64,000 nucleotides of DNA, taken from Phlebiopsis flavidoalba (lineage: Eukaryota; Basidiomycota; Agaricomycetes; Polyporales; Phanerochaetaceae). The notes under the pieces were generated by a model, which was not told where the DNA came from, did not search any database, and worked only from the letters and a program-made list of their open reading frames with translations. The stretch covers positions 501,001 to 565,000 of the forward strand of contig JAOCPU010000013.1 in assembly GCA_035772785.1 (NCBI GenBank), in the 5' to 3' direction. Positions 1 through 10,402 of this stretch are shown one piece after another (the stretch's first letter is position 1; each line of letters opens with the position of its first letter). Position numbers and translations under genes: made by a program.

Positions 1-59
1 GCGAAGGTCAGGAGGAATCTGCGGAAGTATCTGAATTGTAAGCTCACCCTTGATATATC

Positions 60-1757
60 ATGGACACATCTGATTTACTGACTATATGCGGTCTTCACAT
101 TGCTGCCAGAACTCCAATGCAACGCCTTCGGATTCTCGAAGAGTTCAAGAGTGTTCTGAGCATAATTCCAATGCTCAGTGCTCATTTGAAACAGCTCAGC
201 GATAACGATGAAGCCCTCTCAACACTGTTATCTTTTGTAAGCACAGCCATCACCTTTATACATGCTGAGAAACCACTTATACTATTCTTTCATTAAGCTT
301 GAGACATCTGCTCGTGGCGCACGCAGAGATCTGAGATATGGTGTGGAGCTTGAAGAAGCCAGTCATTGACTGGGTCAAGGACATCGTGCCACCGAGGTTT
401 TTTCACCAAGGAGCGCAAGTCCTCCGGCAGCATCAAAGAGTGTCCGAGGCTTTAATCACCATGCCACAGGATAACTTTTATGTCTGCGTGACCGCCTCAA
501 CGAGTTTGATACAGATCCAGACGCATAAGCTCTTGCTCAAATGCTGGCACATAGCTGACATCGTGCTTTGCTTGTGCCAGATTTTTGTGATGGCGTAAAG
601 TTGGGTACAATTACCCTTTACACATCAGATTATCCAACATTTCTCTACCCTCAAAATGAGTACGATCCTGATGGAAAAACATTGACACGGGGCTCCTTCG
701 AGGACCCATCCTCGTATATGTACGTGCATTTTCTCTGACGTGAAGTGCTTCAATGCTAACTTGAATAACATACTTCAGACACTGCGGCACCTGTACACGG
801 GGCCCTCAGCAGCCGTCAAGGTGATCCCTGGGCCACAAGGGTCGTCTGGGGGCCGGCCTCCCATATGCGTCAAGCACAAGTACAAGAAGGTCACGCCACG
901 CATGATTGCCAACGCCGCAGTTCTGGTAAGTTCTGACCTTCTATATGCGCATGTAAAACTAACAAGCATCTCATACCAGGTACTCACTCTGCGCGCAAGA
1001 TGCCTGGCACCTTGACGACGCCACATTCAAGCTTGAAGATTTCTTCAACGCCATCATAGAGCTCCTTGATGACCCAGAAGATTTGTGATGCAAGCAGACA
1101 CTTGACTGGTAGGAAATGTACGTCTCCAAATCACGTTCTCACTGCCGTTGGATGATACTAATGTGCTGTTACATACTACAGGACTGTTTGGAGGTTTCTC
1201 TTGCGTGAAGCCAAGAAACCCAAGGACAACAACAATGGCGGGAATGTATCTGCAGCTGCACGACTTGCGCAACAGCGGAAGGCACGATGTGAACAACAGA
1301 TAGCCACTACCGCTGGGGGAGGCCAGAGCCAACAGCACGAAGCTACCAGGAATGAATCAAGCGAGTCCGAGTCCTCACCACAAAAATAGCGGCACGGAAG
1401 ACTCAAGTGCCCCAAGTTCATCGCCCTCCTAGACGGTGAATGTATTTCATCTCACATCCTCATCGTAGCTCACGTTTCCGCTTTCACAGCAACCAATCCT
1501 TCCCCGTTCAGTTGACGTCTTGTTGCTTTATCTCTGCTCACCACAAAGCCGCTGCTCAACCTTTGCTTTGCTTGTGCCAACTACAACCTCAACCACCAGT
1601 GGACATCTCAGGCTCAGGTCTCGGCATACACCTTCCCAAACACCACTTCCTTCGACGCTCTTGCTCGGGCCGACTTAGACTTGCCGCCATCCTCTCTGGG
1701 TCTCTGGAAGTCCGACCGGTGCTATTTGCTTGCTCTGTTGTGCTAGGGTTGGCTTGA
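60..1757 (+). pseudogene. DUF6698-type protein, broken, 5' end probably outside the window
   Basis: I recognise the order of conserved blocks of the DUF6698 family, an Agaricomycete-expanded family of unknown function. There is an N-terminal helical block at 60-296 (ILEEFKSVLSIIPMLSAHL), a YPTFLYP/EYDPDG block near 635-680, the hallmark LRHLYTGPSAAV near 785-820, KKVTPRMIANAAV near 885-925, then an intron-like gap (GT at about 926 to AG at 980). The usual sequel follows: AQDAWHLDDATF, EDFFNAIIELLDDPED and LDW up to about 1110. A second short intron and a basic tail (RLAQQRKAR, then a Ser/Pro-rich stretch) end near 1757. The blocks sit in different frames and a TGA follows PEDL, so no single spliced reading frame is open as written. 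The breaks could be decay or sequence error. Family assignment is fairly sure; exact exon edges and the end are not. Confidence 0.6.
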
Positions 1758-2984
1758 GGTCTCTCTCTTACTTTATTGTAGAATTAATTCTAAATAACAT
1801 TATTGTTCCATACCAATATCTGGAGTGCTGAACGCATGGTGGCTGGTGGCAAGCTCATAAGCCCTCCTTACTCCACAGGTAGAAGATATTGCGATCCGAC
1901 TACACCAGTACAAATTTTGAATGCCGACCCATCCAATATATTAAGTGCTTAGGTTTTCAATTAACACCACCGTTGTATTGGGTGGACGGATTTTAAATCA
2001 TCATCATCCAATGTATGGGGTGGTTAGGTTTTAAAATCAACGCCATCCAAGGTAAACCTTGATTATTTATATATTTATTATCTCGTCAGGTCATATAGAT
2101 ATATAATTCCATTTTTTGTCATGGATGGCTTATATTCTAACAGGCGTCACCCTGAGTGTTACAATCATTAAAGGTAGTTGATATTGAGCTACAATACTGA
2201 TACACAGGTGCGGATACAGATATCACAAGACAGAATATATATTCGAAGGTAAATGTATATCTAAGGATGTTTTTTTTCGCTGATGTACCTCCATGTCGCA
2301 CGCGGGTCTCTACATCAGCAGCTACTAGTCAAACAACTCAAATCGCAGAAACACTGGCCTTGCCAACTATAGTACGGTCTTCAAAATCTTGCCACGAAAC
2401 GAAAGATATGACTTTACTCATGCAGTCTGATTTCTGGGGTCTGTCACACATCCGACACAACACTTAGATATTGCAAGTCTCTAAGTGTTCCTTGGTCGAT
2501 ATCACCAGTCGTGACCGCCGGCTGTACTGACTGCTTATTTGTAGTCGGATCTTGTTCTCTAATACCTCCATCTCACAGATAGCAGTGTGCCGTAGTTGAT
2601 GACTGCTCTATGGTACGCTGTAATTGTATATAGGACATAGTACTACTGCACAAAGCTGACTCGTCGGTCTGCTATGGATTGCATTTGCTGGCTTCCAACA
2701 ATATTGCGCCATGTTATGAGTTCATCGGCACTTGACCATACTGGCACGCCCCTTCAATCCTATCCCTTGGTAAAACTGCTCATAAGCGGTTGCGGCTGTT
2801 GGGCAGTTAGCGACTTGTCGAAAACAACACAAGGTCTCACCGTATGGACTTTGCGAGGCTGGTTTGAATATACATAGTAGTGATAGACATGGTAAGCACA
2901 TTGTACCTGGTTGGTGTCCCTGAAACACACCAGTGTAATTTGCCAAAAAAAGGTATATGACATGAGCATTAAGAACTACAGTTA
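1758..2984. other. Intergenic stretch, no gene seen
   Basis: AT-rich spacer with only short unsupported ORFs. Around 1930-2052 the sequence ATCCAAT...GGTTTTNAA...CCA occurs twice in loosely similar 60-70 bp blocks, a weak local duplication. I see no RNA gene and no convincing mobile-element termini. Confidence 0.5.
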
Positions 2985-3364
2985 TTACAGAGAGCAGACG
3001 CAGACAGATTTGGATCGAGTGACGTGAGATGTGGCGACGCGGGACACGGCGAGACAGGACAGGACAAAGCAAAGCATGAAATGTTGAGACCAAACAGAGC
3101 TGAATACATACAACAGAAACAAAGCAACACAAGACGGGACAAGAAAAAAACACAGCATGGCGTAGTGTGACGACTGCAACAAGACTTTGCAGCAGGGTGT
3201 CATGAGACGCAACAGTACAAGATGTGGCGAGACACAATATCAAGAGACATGGAGAGCAACACAACCTACCACGCGACAAGACATTACATAACAGACATAG
3301 CAAGAAAAAAAACAACGCGTCGAGACGAAGCTGCAGAGAGTGTGAGCGCAACATGTGCCAAGGC
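2985..3364. repeat. Degenerate T-poor GACA/ACAAG-rich tract
   Basis: About 380 bp in which the plus strand is built from loosely repeated words such as GACAGGACAGG, ACAAAGCAA and GAGACACAA, with very few T residues. It is not a clean tandem array but reads like a decayed 5-bp microsatellite. It produces a 210-codon minus-strand open frame (2722-3354) full of Leu, Cys and Ser, which I regard as an artefact. The tract abuts the stop codon of the neighbouring minus-strand gene and would lie in its 3' untranslated region. Confidence 0.5.
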
Positions 3365-5064
3365 TTACAAACACACTACCCAACCCTCACAACAAGCCAT
3401 CTCGTAGATTTCCCAGGCATGAGATTCGCTCATGGCCTCAATCATGTCGCCGTCTTCGTGAGGATCTGCACCCATAAGAGCATGATACCTGGAAAGAGTA
3501 GTTATGGGAAAGATTCTAGACAAGAGGGAAATACTCACTCATCGACGTAGACACCAGGCTTGTTGCCACGGATGACGACCCAGAATGAAGACTCTTCTGT
3601 GTAGACCAGGACTTTGGCTGGCTGAGATAGCCTTGAGGGGGCCTTCAACGAGAACGGCCCTGCAAGCGAGGTCGAGGCGCTGGGGGGCCTTTGACAAAGG
3701 ACGGCGTTTACGGGCGAAGACGCAGCGCTGTGCTTTGCCGACGAGAACAATGTAGCGGAAGCTTGTGGGGAAGGTGCAATATGATAAGAAGGTGCCATGG
3801 CTGATGTGGAAGAACTTGCAAATTACAATGAAGTTAGCAAACGGATATACAAGGGTACGGTGAATGTAGATGAACTAGGGGTTGCGGCGCGTTCAAGGAT
3901 GATACTTGTCAGGCTGGGCTCCGCCCGCGGAGTTGTGCGCAGCGTTACGACGGAGTAGTACTCGTTGAGGATGTCAGGACGCTTGCCCTGACGTCGACGC
4001 TTGCTGGCTGCAGTGCTGGGTAGGTTAGTAGGTGCTTCCAAGCTGACGGCGCCAACATGCGAGTGTCCAGATAGACCGCGCAATGGAGGGGTAGAGGTGT
4101 CTTTGGTAGTGACTCGAGTCACATGTATGGAGGAAGCAGGCGGCCATTGGTTGGCTGGCGGGACAGCTGACGGGTGGTGCCGATGGGATGGTGTGAGGCT
4201 GCAGATATGGCGGCGGTTGGGCAGCGCCAAAACCTCACATGGCCAGGGGCAGGGGGACCAAGGGCTGGAACGGCGATCGGCGGCAACCCGTGTGGGTATG
4301 CAAAGTGAGTGGTCGTCGAGAAGCCGATGGGAACAGCCGGAATAGCGAAGTTTGAGACCGGGATGGGAGCCGTGGGGGTCACTTGCGCGAAGCTGCGTGC
4401 GAGGCTTTGGATGCCGAATAACTCTCCCCACAAGGAAGCCGCACGAGACTTCTCCTTTGACGAGGCCGTCAAGGCAGAGATTTTTCCAATTCACAAAGGC
4501 AGTGTCCCAATGCGAGTGGCCTTCGCAGTGGGCATCAGGGTGGTCCACGATGTAGATCCTCGCAGCCATCCTGTTGATAGATACGGACATGTCTCAATCA
4601 AAGCTTATTGAAAAAAACCAGTCAACTAACCAGCTTCTAAAGACACTGACCTTGCTGCCTCTGCCCACCACCATGTATTCATATTTGTTGTCGGGTATTG
4701 GGTTGACCGGGGTCAGGTTCGTCCTCATAGCGGGGTAGGCGGCTCGTTGGTGCTAGTACAATGCATCAATAATAAGAATATAATATGTGGAGCGCCTTAC
4801 TCTGTATTCAAAACCGGCCATCCTTGCCGCGAGTTCTTTTGCGGGGAGGGTGTGGTTGGGTCCAGGAAACTCAGCGGCGGGGGTGGGCGGAGGGTTCACG
4901 GTGATGTTTGTTGCGGTGTTGCTGTCATCATCTTCGGACTCAAAGCCGGAGTCGCATTCCGAGTCGGACTCAGGCACTTCCTCCAGAATTGGCATGTCGG
5001 CGTAGGGGTCAGCGCCGCCTCTGTTGTACTGAGCGACGTTGTCGTAGGAGGCAGGAATATCCAT
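3365..5064 (-). CDS. Protein with RNase H1 N-terminal (viroplasmin-like) motif, no catalytic domain seen
   Basis: The proposed start is MDIPASYDNVAQYN at 5064; the frame stays open upstream to 5388, so a longer start is possible. An acidic segment (PESDSECDSGFESEDDD) leads to an intron (donor near 4797, acceptor near 4753) and then to HQRAAYPAMRTN and YEYMVVGRGSK. A second intron (about 4650-4586) precedes IYIVDHPDAHCEGHSHWD, and a Pro/Ala-rich linker fills 4470-4120. The last part reads SSFWVVIRGNKPGVYVDE, then a GTGAGT...CAG intron (about 3539-3484), then a final exon ending GWVVCL at the TAA at 3365-3367. The two VV-x-RG-x-(K/P)-G-V strings resemble the RNase H1 N-terminal hybrid-binding fold; nucleic-acid binding is inference. 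The linker lies in another frame and the second splice does not keep frame, so at least one or two indels or wrong exon edges are involved. Confidence 0.5.
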
Positions 5065-5432
5065 CAAGACAAGTTGGAGCGGGTGGAGGGTGTGGTGGGG
5101 GTTGAAAGTCAAGTTGCGCTTGATCCCCGCAACAGGAAGGAACGTAATATATCGAACGTCTGCCACTCTGTTGCTCTTTTGTTTTTGCCTGGGAATGGGC
5201 TTGATGTAGCGAGTAGCCCAATGTCCATAGATATCTTGCGGTCGAAAAAGGTGAGAGACGCTCTGAACGGGTGGCCCTTTTGTGGTCTCGTTCCACCTTT
5301 GAAGACGTTGGCGGCATCTAGCTACTGTGTTCAGCATACACCTCCGCCTAAACGAGGCCACGACATCAGACTTGAGGACAAACGACACGCTTTAAGATAG
5401 TCAGTGGTGATCGGACGTAACGATAGAAGACG
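5065..5432. promoter_or_regulatory. Shared upstream region between two divergent genes
   Basis: About 370 bp lie between the minus-strand start at 5064 and the plus-strand frame opening at 5433, so both genes would be transcribed away from it. If the minus-strand gene really starts at 5388 this region is mostly coding. I could not pick out a TATA box or a repeated operator here. Confidence 0.25.
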
Positions 5433-8400
5433 ATGCACATAGATAATGCAAACCCCACGTCGGACATGCTTGACAAGACTCCAGACTCGACATTTCCCCC
5501 CACCTCTACCTGCGGGTTTGCAAATGAGAACTTGCTTGGCACGCAGAGCCTACAGGATGGCAACGTCGATGGAGCTGCTGGGGTGACGCGCCGCGACAGT
5601 CCCCACAATCCTATCCCCAACATCTCTGAACCTGCGCCGCGAACAAAGCACCCCAGGGAGTCCCGCGCAACATGACCAATCCGGATTTACCACACAAGGA
5701 AACCATCTCCCCACCTTTGCATGGGGGGAACCATCTCCCCACCTCTGCGCGAGGGAACCATCTCCCTACCTTCACGCGAGAGAAATGCCTCCCCATTTCC
5801 ACATGCTAAAATAAGTGCCATACCCCCGCGCGACGAGAGTGAGCCTGGTCCTCAATATGACAGAACCGATCCCCAGCCTTTGCGCGACAGAGCTTCCACC
5901 GTACCTCCGTGCAAAGAGTCAGTTCCTTCACCCATGCGCGCTGAGACTGTCCTCGAGTGTTCACGTAGCAACGTTATCCTTCCTCCTCTACCCGTCGAAA
6001 ACAACCTCGTGTGTATGCGTGACAAAGCAGCCCCTGCGACGCCACGTGACAAGACCAACCTTGCGCCTCTACACAACGAAGATACTTTTGCACCTTCACG
6101 TGACGAAAATGCTTTGGTGCATTGACGCGGTGAAGCTGCGCCTATATCCCCACGCCGCGAGAACGGTCTCAAGCATCTGCACGAGGGAACGCTCACGACT
6201 CTCCCGCAGAACGAGAATCACCTTGAGGCTCCTCGCAGTGGAGCGGTCTCTGAACGCATCCGTTCTCCACTGCCTCCTGGACGTTCGCCTGATAAGATGG
6301 CCGGTATGGAATCTACACTCGGCATTAGTAACGTCAATAATGGGAGGATCGAGGACTGTACCAACCAAGAAAATCATGACAAAGACAATGACAATGACGG
6401 CGCCAGCAACAATGCTGACGACAGCAACAATGCCAACAACGGCAACAATGCCAACGACGGCGACAACTCTGACGACTCTCGCTCACTGCATAAGCCCCGA
6501 ACAAAGGCGGACCGAGAGGCTCGTAAGGGAGGAAAAGCCGGGCCTCCTACTCGATGGCCGGGCCGTCAAGGAGAACTGCTGGCTGCCTTCGTGGGGGACT
6601 ACCAAAGCTTGGACAAGAATGGCTGCGGGAAGCAAGAGCATTTAAATGCTTTCTGGCACAAAATACAGTTGACGTTCTGGAGGGAATTTTCTTGGGAAGA
6701 TGTCCTACCGTTCAGCAAAGCAAAATCGCAGACAAAGAAGGCTGTGATGGACAAGACCAACAATGTCAGTACCAAGCTTTAACGGTCGGTGCACATCAGC
6801 TTATTTTTAATTTCTAGGCAATGAAAGGTTATTGCCGTATCCACACTCGCAGTGTCGCAGCTGGAACCTCAAACCCTTAGGCAGCACCACTGATGAAGCT
6901 CCGGGCGCCCTCAGGGCCAAAGCCGAAGCTCCTCCCGGCGTGGATGTATCTCATGAAGAGAAATCCGGACATGATTGCGGAGGCTGCGGGCAGTGCTAAA
7001 ATTTGGGATAGAAACGCTACGGCAAGGAAAACCTTTGCAGACATGACTGCCGCACAGCAAGAGGAGTATGAGATAGAGCGGAGAGAGCACAACCAGAGAG
7101 AGATAGTGGCATGGGAAAAGGCTAACAAGGAGGACCCATCCGGCGACTCTAAGGACCAAAAAATGTGAGTTCTTGGCTGAATATGCATCAACCTCGACTC
7201 ACTTTGTGCAGTGCCCGCGATCATTTAGCCTCGGTTGTGAAGCCGCTGCTGGAGTTGATTGCGGAGTACACAGGATTTGACGCCGTTACGCTCATTGGAG
7301 CGCAATACGTACCTGAGAAACGTAGCTTCAATGGCGGAGTGGTGAACTATGGCGAAGCGGCGTCCGAAGAGAGCCCAGAATTCGATCGAGACTTTGGCAA
7401 AGACAATCGGGAGGCTTTCCGTGAAAGGTTCTGCAGCGCCTTCACTCAGTTTACTCGCAAAGTGCATGGTGAGTGCTACATACCTTTTGTTGGCTGGTTA
7501 TTCATCTAGCAACAGCAACCAAGAATCTCCGGCAGGCAGAAAGTGGTGTCCAATCTGCCCGGGGCGGACCTGGTGATAATGCGTTGGGTATGATCAACTG
7601 GAATGGGAGCAGGGTCAACGGGGTGGTCGGTCCGCTATCCGTCCGTAGCTCGCAAAGGCCAAAAAAAGAGGAGCGGGGGGAAGAGGAAACAGAGAGCCAG
7701 CAATGAGACATCAGACAGCGATAAAGGGGCGAGTTGGAAAGGGTCGGATACTGGTGAGGAGGATGAGGACAAGGAGAGGGACAAAGAGGGTGACAATGAG
7801 GTGAGTCGATTGATACAGAGGAAGTTGTAGTGTGTAAGTCTCACATGCACATGAGAACAGAAGAGCAACCAGGAGGCCAAGATGAGCGACAATGAAGACT
7901 CCGAGTATGCCCCCGAGGACGTGTCAGATGCGCTGCGGGCGGGCTGCCACAGACGCTATGCCTGAGAAAGAGCGCCGGGCCGAAATCCGGAGGCTGCGCA
8001 ACCTTGGCGCGGACGAGCTCATGATTGAAAGCAACGTCGCATGCACCAACAAGAGCCTGAGAGCAGCTGGCAGCAGGTTCACTCTCCTCGCTCCCGAAGC
8101 TCGCAACCGCATAACTGCTGCTCTCAACCGAGGCCGGTCCAGGACGAAGCCCAAGGCCAAACGTTCCAAGACAAACACAGAGCCCACTCGCCGTCAACCT
8201 CCCCGTGTCTCATCCGGCCAACACGGCCAGCTCAGCATCTCTCAAAGCCAACGAAACAGCCCACCGGCTTGGTCACCGTCACCGACTTGTGCTGTGCCGT
8301 CTGGACCGTCCATCGGCCAGGCAGCCTGAAGATGCGGCTTCACCAGAGACCGCAGACAATGCTCCGCCGCCGCTACCCCAGCCAGCAACCGAAGACACTC

Positions 8401-8606
8401 CTATGTGTCACCTATCCATCGACCCCTTACTTCATGGGCCCTCGCATTATTTGTCGGCCACCGAGAACGTTGCGCAGTGTCTCCCGCCGCTTGAACCGCG
8501 GAGCGAAGATGTTGCGAATCCTTCTCCCCATCCGTCAACCAATCACAATATTGCGCCAAACCCCTTGTTGCTTGAACCAAGGACTGAAGACGCTCCCACG
8601 GCCTAG
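5433..8606 (+). CDS. Unknown Agaricomycete-type multi-exon protein with nonapeptide repeats
   Basis: The reading begins MHIDNANPTSDML and runs into a 24-unit nine-residue repeat (listed separately), an Asn/Asp-rich run (about 6380-6480, NNADDSNNANNGNN) and a basic block (KADREARKGGK). Next comes a segment with RWPGRQGELLAAFVGDY and FWREFSWEDVLPFS. After an intron (about 6764-6822) it continues with QQEEYEIERREHNQREIVAW. Two clean introns follow: 7165-7211 and 7469-7509, each joining in phase (K-I-ARDHL; H-ATATK). Exon 7212-7468 holds LLELIAEYTGFDAVTLIGAQ, a pattern I have seen in unnamed Agaricomycete proteins. The C-terminal part is charged and coiled-looking (SDTGEEDEDKERDKEGDNE; MPEKERRAEIRRLRNL), then Ser/Pro-rich. 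Frame breaks occur near 7620-7680 and 7960. The function is unknown. The end at 8606 is approximate. Confidence 0.5.
5622..6269 (+). repeat. 24-unit, 27-bp tandem repeat encoding a nine-residue motif
   Basis: Units of exactly 27 bp encode nine residues of the type x-x-(L/P)-x-(P/A/T)-(P/L/S/M)-R-(D/E)-(E/K). Examples are TISPPLREG (5730), ISAIPPRDE (5811), TDPQPLRDR (5865), AAPATPRDK (6027), DTFAPSRDE (6081) and AAPISPRRE (6135). From 5730 to 6269 the period holds for 20 consecutive units with no indel. Units 2 (5649-5674, 26 bp) and 4 (5702-5729, 28 bp, inside a run of six G) are the only length exceptions and cancel each other. The TGA at 5673 therefore lies in the shifted stretch and is probably not a real stop. 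The TGA at 6123, in unit 19, is in register. Confidence 0.85.
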
Positions 8607-8729
8607 CTCATCTCCTAGTCTATCGCCTGGGCCCACGCCCGATGCCGCAGCAAACTCTGAAAGCTTTCAACATGATCTGCTGTACAGTAAATATACCTGT
8701 CTTTTTTTAAATATATTTGGTGCTCCATT

Positions 8730-9157
8730 TCTATAGCTGACAAAAATCTGATAATATTACATATTTTAATACAGTCAATATAATTGAAATATGACTTTAT
8801 GTATAGTTGAGACAGAAACAATTAGCATTTATTCGATAATGATATCAAATATATACTATGCATACTTTTTATACAACTACTTATAAATCAAGATATTTTA
8901 TCAATAGTACATAAAATGCACATTGCTTTTTGTTGTGTAATAAAGAAATTTTCTATTAGTGCAATTTAAATGTATTTGTTTTTTTATACTATTATAGTTA
9001 CCATATATGGTAAATATGTCAATTTTGAAAATAATATTTATTACTATAGTATGCCACAAAAAATTGCTTTTCTGTAGTTGCTCATATGAATATTTTACAA
9101 TATAGTTTTTTTGGATGCTCAAAATCCAAGTGTCACACATTTTTTGTCAGTTACATA
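8730..9157. mobile_element. Family-A TIR element, half copy
   Basis: This matches one arm of the family-A elements described below. It opens with the central GCTGACAAAAATCTGAT block and carries the shared internal words TTATCAATAGTACATAAA and ACCATATATGGTA. It ends with the family terminus GTCACACATTTTTTGTCAGTTAC next to the start of another family-A copy. Only one half is present, probably because the neighbour inserted and the other half was lost. Confidence 0.6.
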
Positions 9158-9159
9158 TA

Positions 9160-10000
9160 TAGTGACTGACAAAAGTCTGTCACACTTGGATATCGAGTAT
9201 CTAAAGGATATTTTGTAAGATATTCATTTGAGTAGCAAATAAAAAGCTATATTTCTGAGGCTAATAAAGATGTTTTTTCAGAAACTGCACATATACCATA
9301 TATGATAACTATCATTATGCAATAAGCAAATATATTTAAATTATGTTAGTTGAAGATTCTTTTATTATATAGCTAATAAGAAAACTTTGAATTTTGTGTA
9401 GTTTTAGTAAAATATATTAACAAATGAGTGACCATATAAAGAACGCGCATAATAGAAAAATAATATGATTATGAAGTAAATGTTGATTCTTTCTGGTATA
9501 GCTATATATAAAATACTATTTAATCTATATTGGCCATAATAGAGTATCTAGTAACGGCTAATTTTTGTTAGCTATAGAAAAAGACCACTGATATATCAAA
9601 AAAGCAGCTATACTATTGTAAAGTGTGGCAAGTTACAAAAAAATCCCATTTTTATCTTGCTTGCTCTTAATTGTTGTGGCTATAATATGTATTTAGCTAT
9701 GATAAGCTGTAATGCATTATATACACAGTATAGGAATAGTATCAGAATGTCTTTCAATATTAATTTTGAATGCCAAACATTTTTGTGACTGTACTATAAA
9801 AAATGCCTGATAAAGGCAAATTTAGTGTATTTGCTCATTATCCCATACTACCTATGGTATATATATATGTCAAAAATAGTTCCTTATGCTACTCTACAAA
9901 ATGTTACATATAGTTATACAGCAGCTTTCTTTATGGATATCTTATTCAAAATTTTTTGAGCACTCAATATTGAAGTATGACACACTTTTATCAGTTTCTG
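9160..10000. mobile_element. Family-A TIR element, complete copy (841 bp)
   Basis: The left end is TAGTGACTGACAAAAGTC at 9160, with the first base changed from the family C. The right end is CACACTTTTATCAGTTTCTG at 10000. Both are flanked by TA (9158-9159 and 10001-10002), the signature of Tc1/mariner-type insertion. The interior is AT-rich with no open frame long enough for a transposase, so it is non-autonomous. The internal words TGTGGCAAGTTACAAA and GATAAGCTGTAATG are shared with the copies at 17.4, 47.7 and 51.1 kb. Confidence 0.75.
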
Positions 10001-10002
10001 TA

Positions 10003-10239
10003 TATTTTTTCTTTAAACTGTGACCTAAAATTAAATACAATGAGAAAAAAACACCAGATGCATATATCTGTTTGTATTTATCCTAGATGCCATACAAAGT
10101 CACGTAGAGTGCACCGATAGCTGCATACAGACAACTGAAGTTTTACGGAAAATATGTATAAGCACATGTGATGCTGCTAAGGTAAAGCTATTGTCAAACA
10201 CACTAAGAATCTGGAACAAAAGTAATTAGAGATAAAGCT
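10003..10239. other. AT-rich spacer, nothing recognised
   Basis: Between a family-A element and a cluster of CTGCAGAT words. It has no ORF of note and no repeat termini. Confidence 0.4.
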
Positions 10240-10402
10240 CTGTGCAGATCTAGGTAACCTCTAGGTATTTGCAAGTAAATCTGCCATCAATACCTGCAGG
10301 TATAGTGATTTGCAGATATTTTGACCTGCAGATACTGTGACCTGCAGATCTAGATTGCCAATGAGCAATGTCAGGCAGATATGCAGGTAATCTGCAGATA
10401 TT
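10240..10402. repeat. Cluster of GCAGATCT / CCTGCAGATA words
   Basis: Within 160 bp the word (CC)TGCAGAT(A/C)T or its partial complement occurs about seven times: GCAGATCTAG at 10243, CCTGCAGGTA at 10293, TGCAGATA at 10311, CCTGCAGATA at 10325, CCTGCAGATCTAG at 10341, and GCAGGTAATCTGCAGATA from 10383. Repeated short words in both orientations are typical of transposase-binding subterminal regions of hAT-like elements. I could not find the matching termini. Confidence 0.5.

Noticed and set aside
2722..3354. 210-codon minus-strand ORF
   Set aside because: It is produced by the T-poor repeat tract. The translation is a run of Leu, Cys, Ser and Val without domain or splice context.
4747..5400. 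217-codon plus-strand ORF
   Set aside because: It is a shadow of the minus-strand gene, whose acidic segment and splice sites are more convincing.
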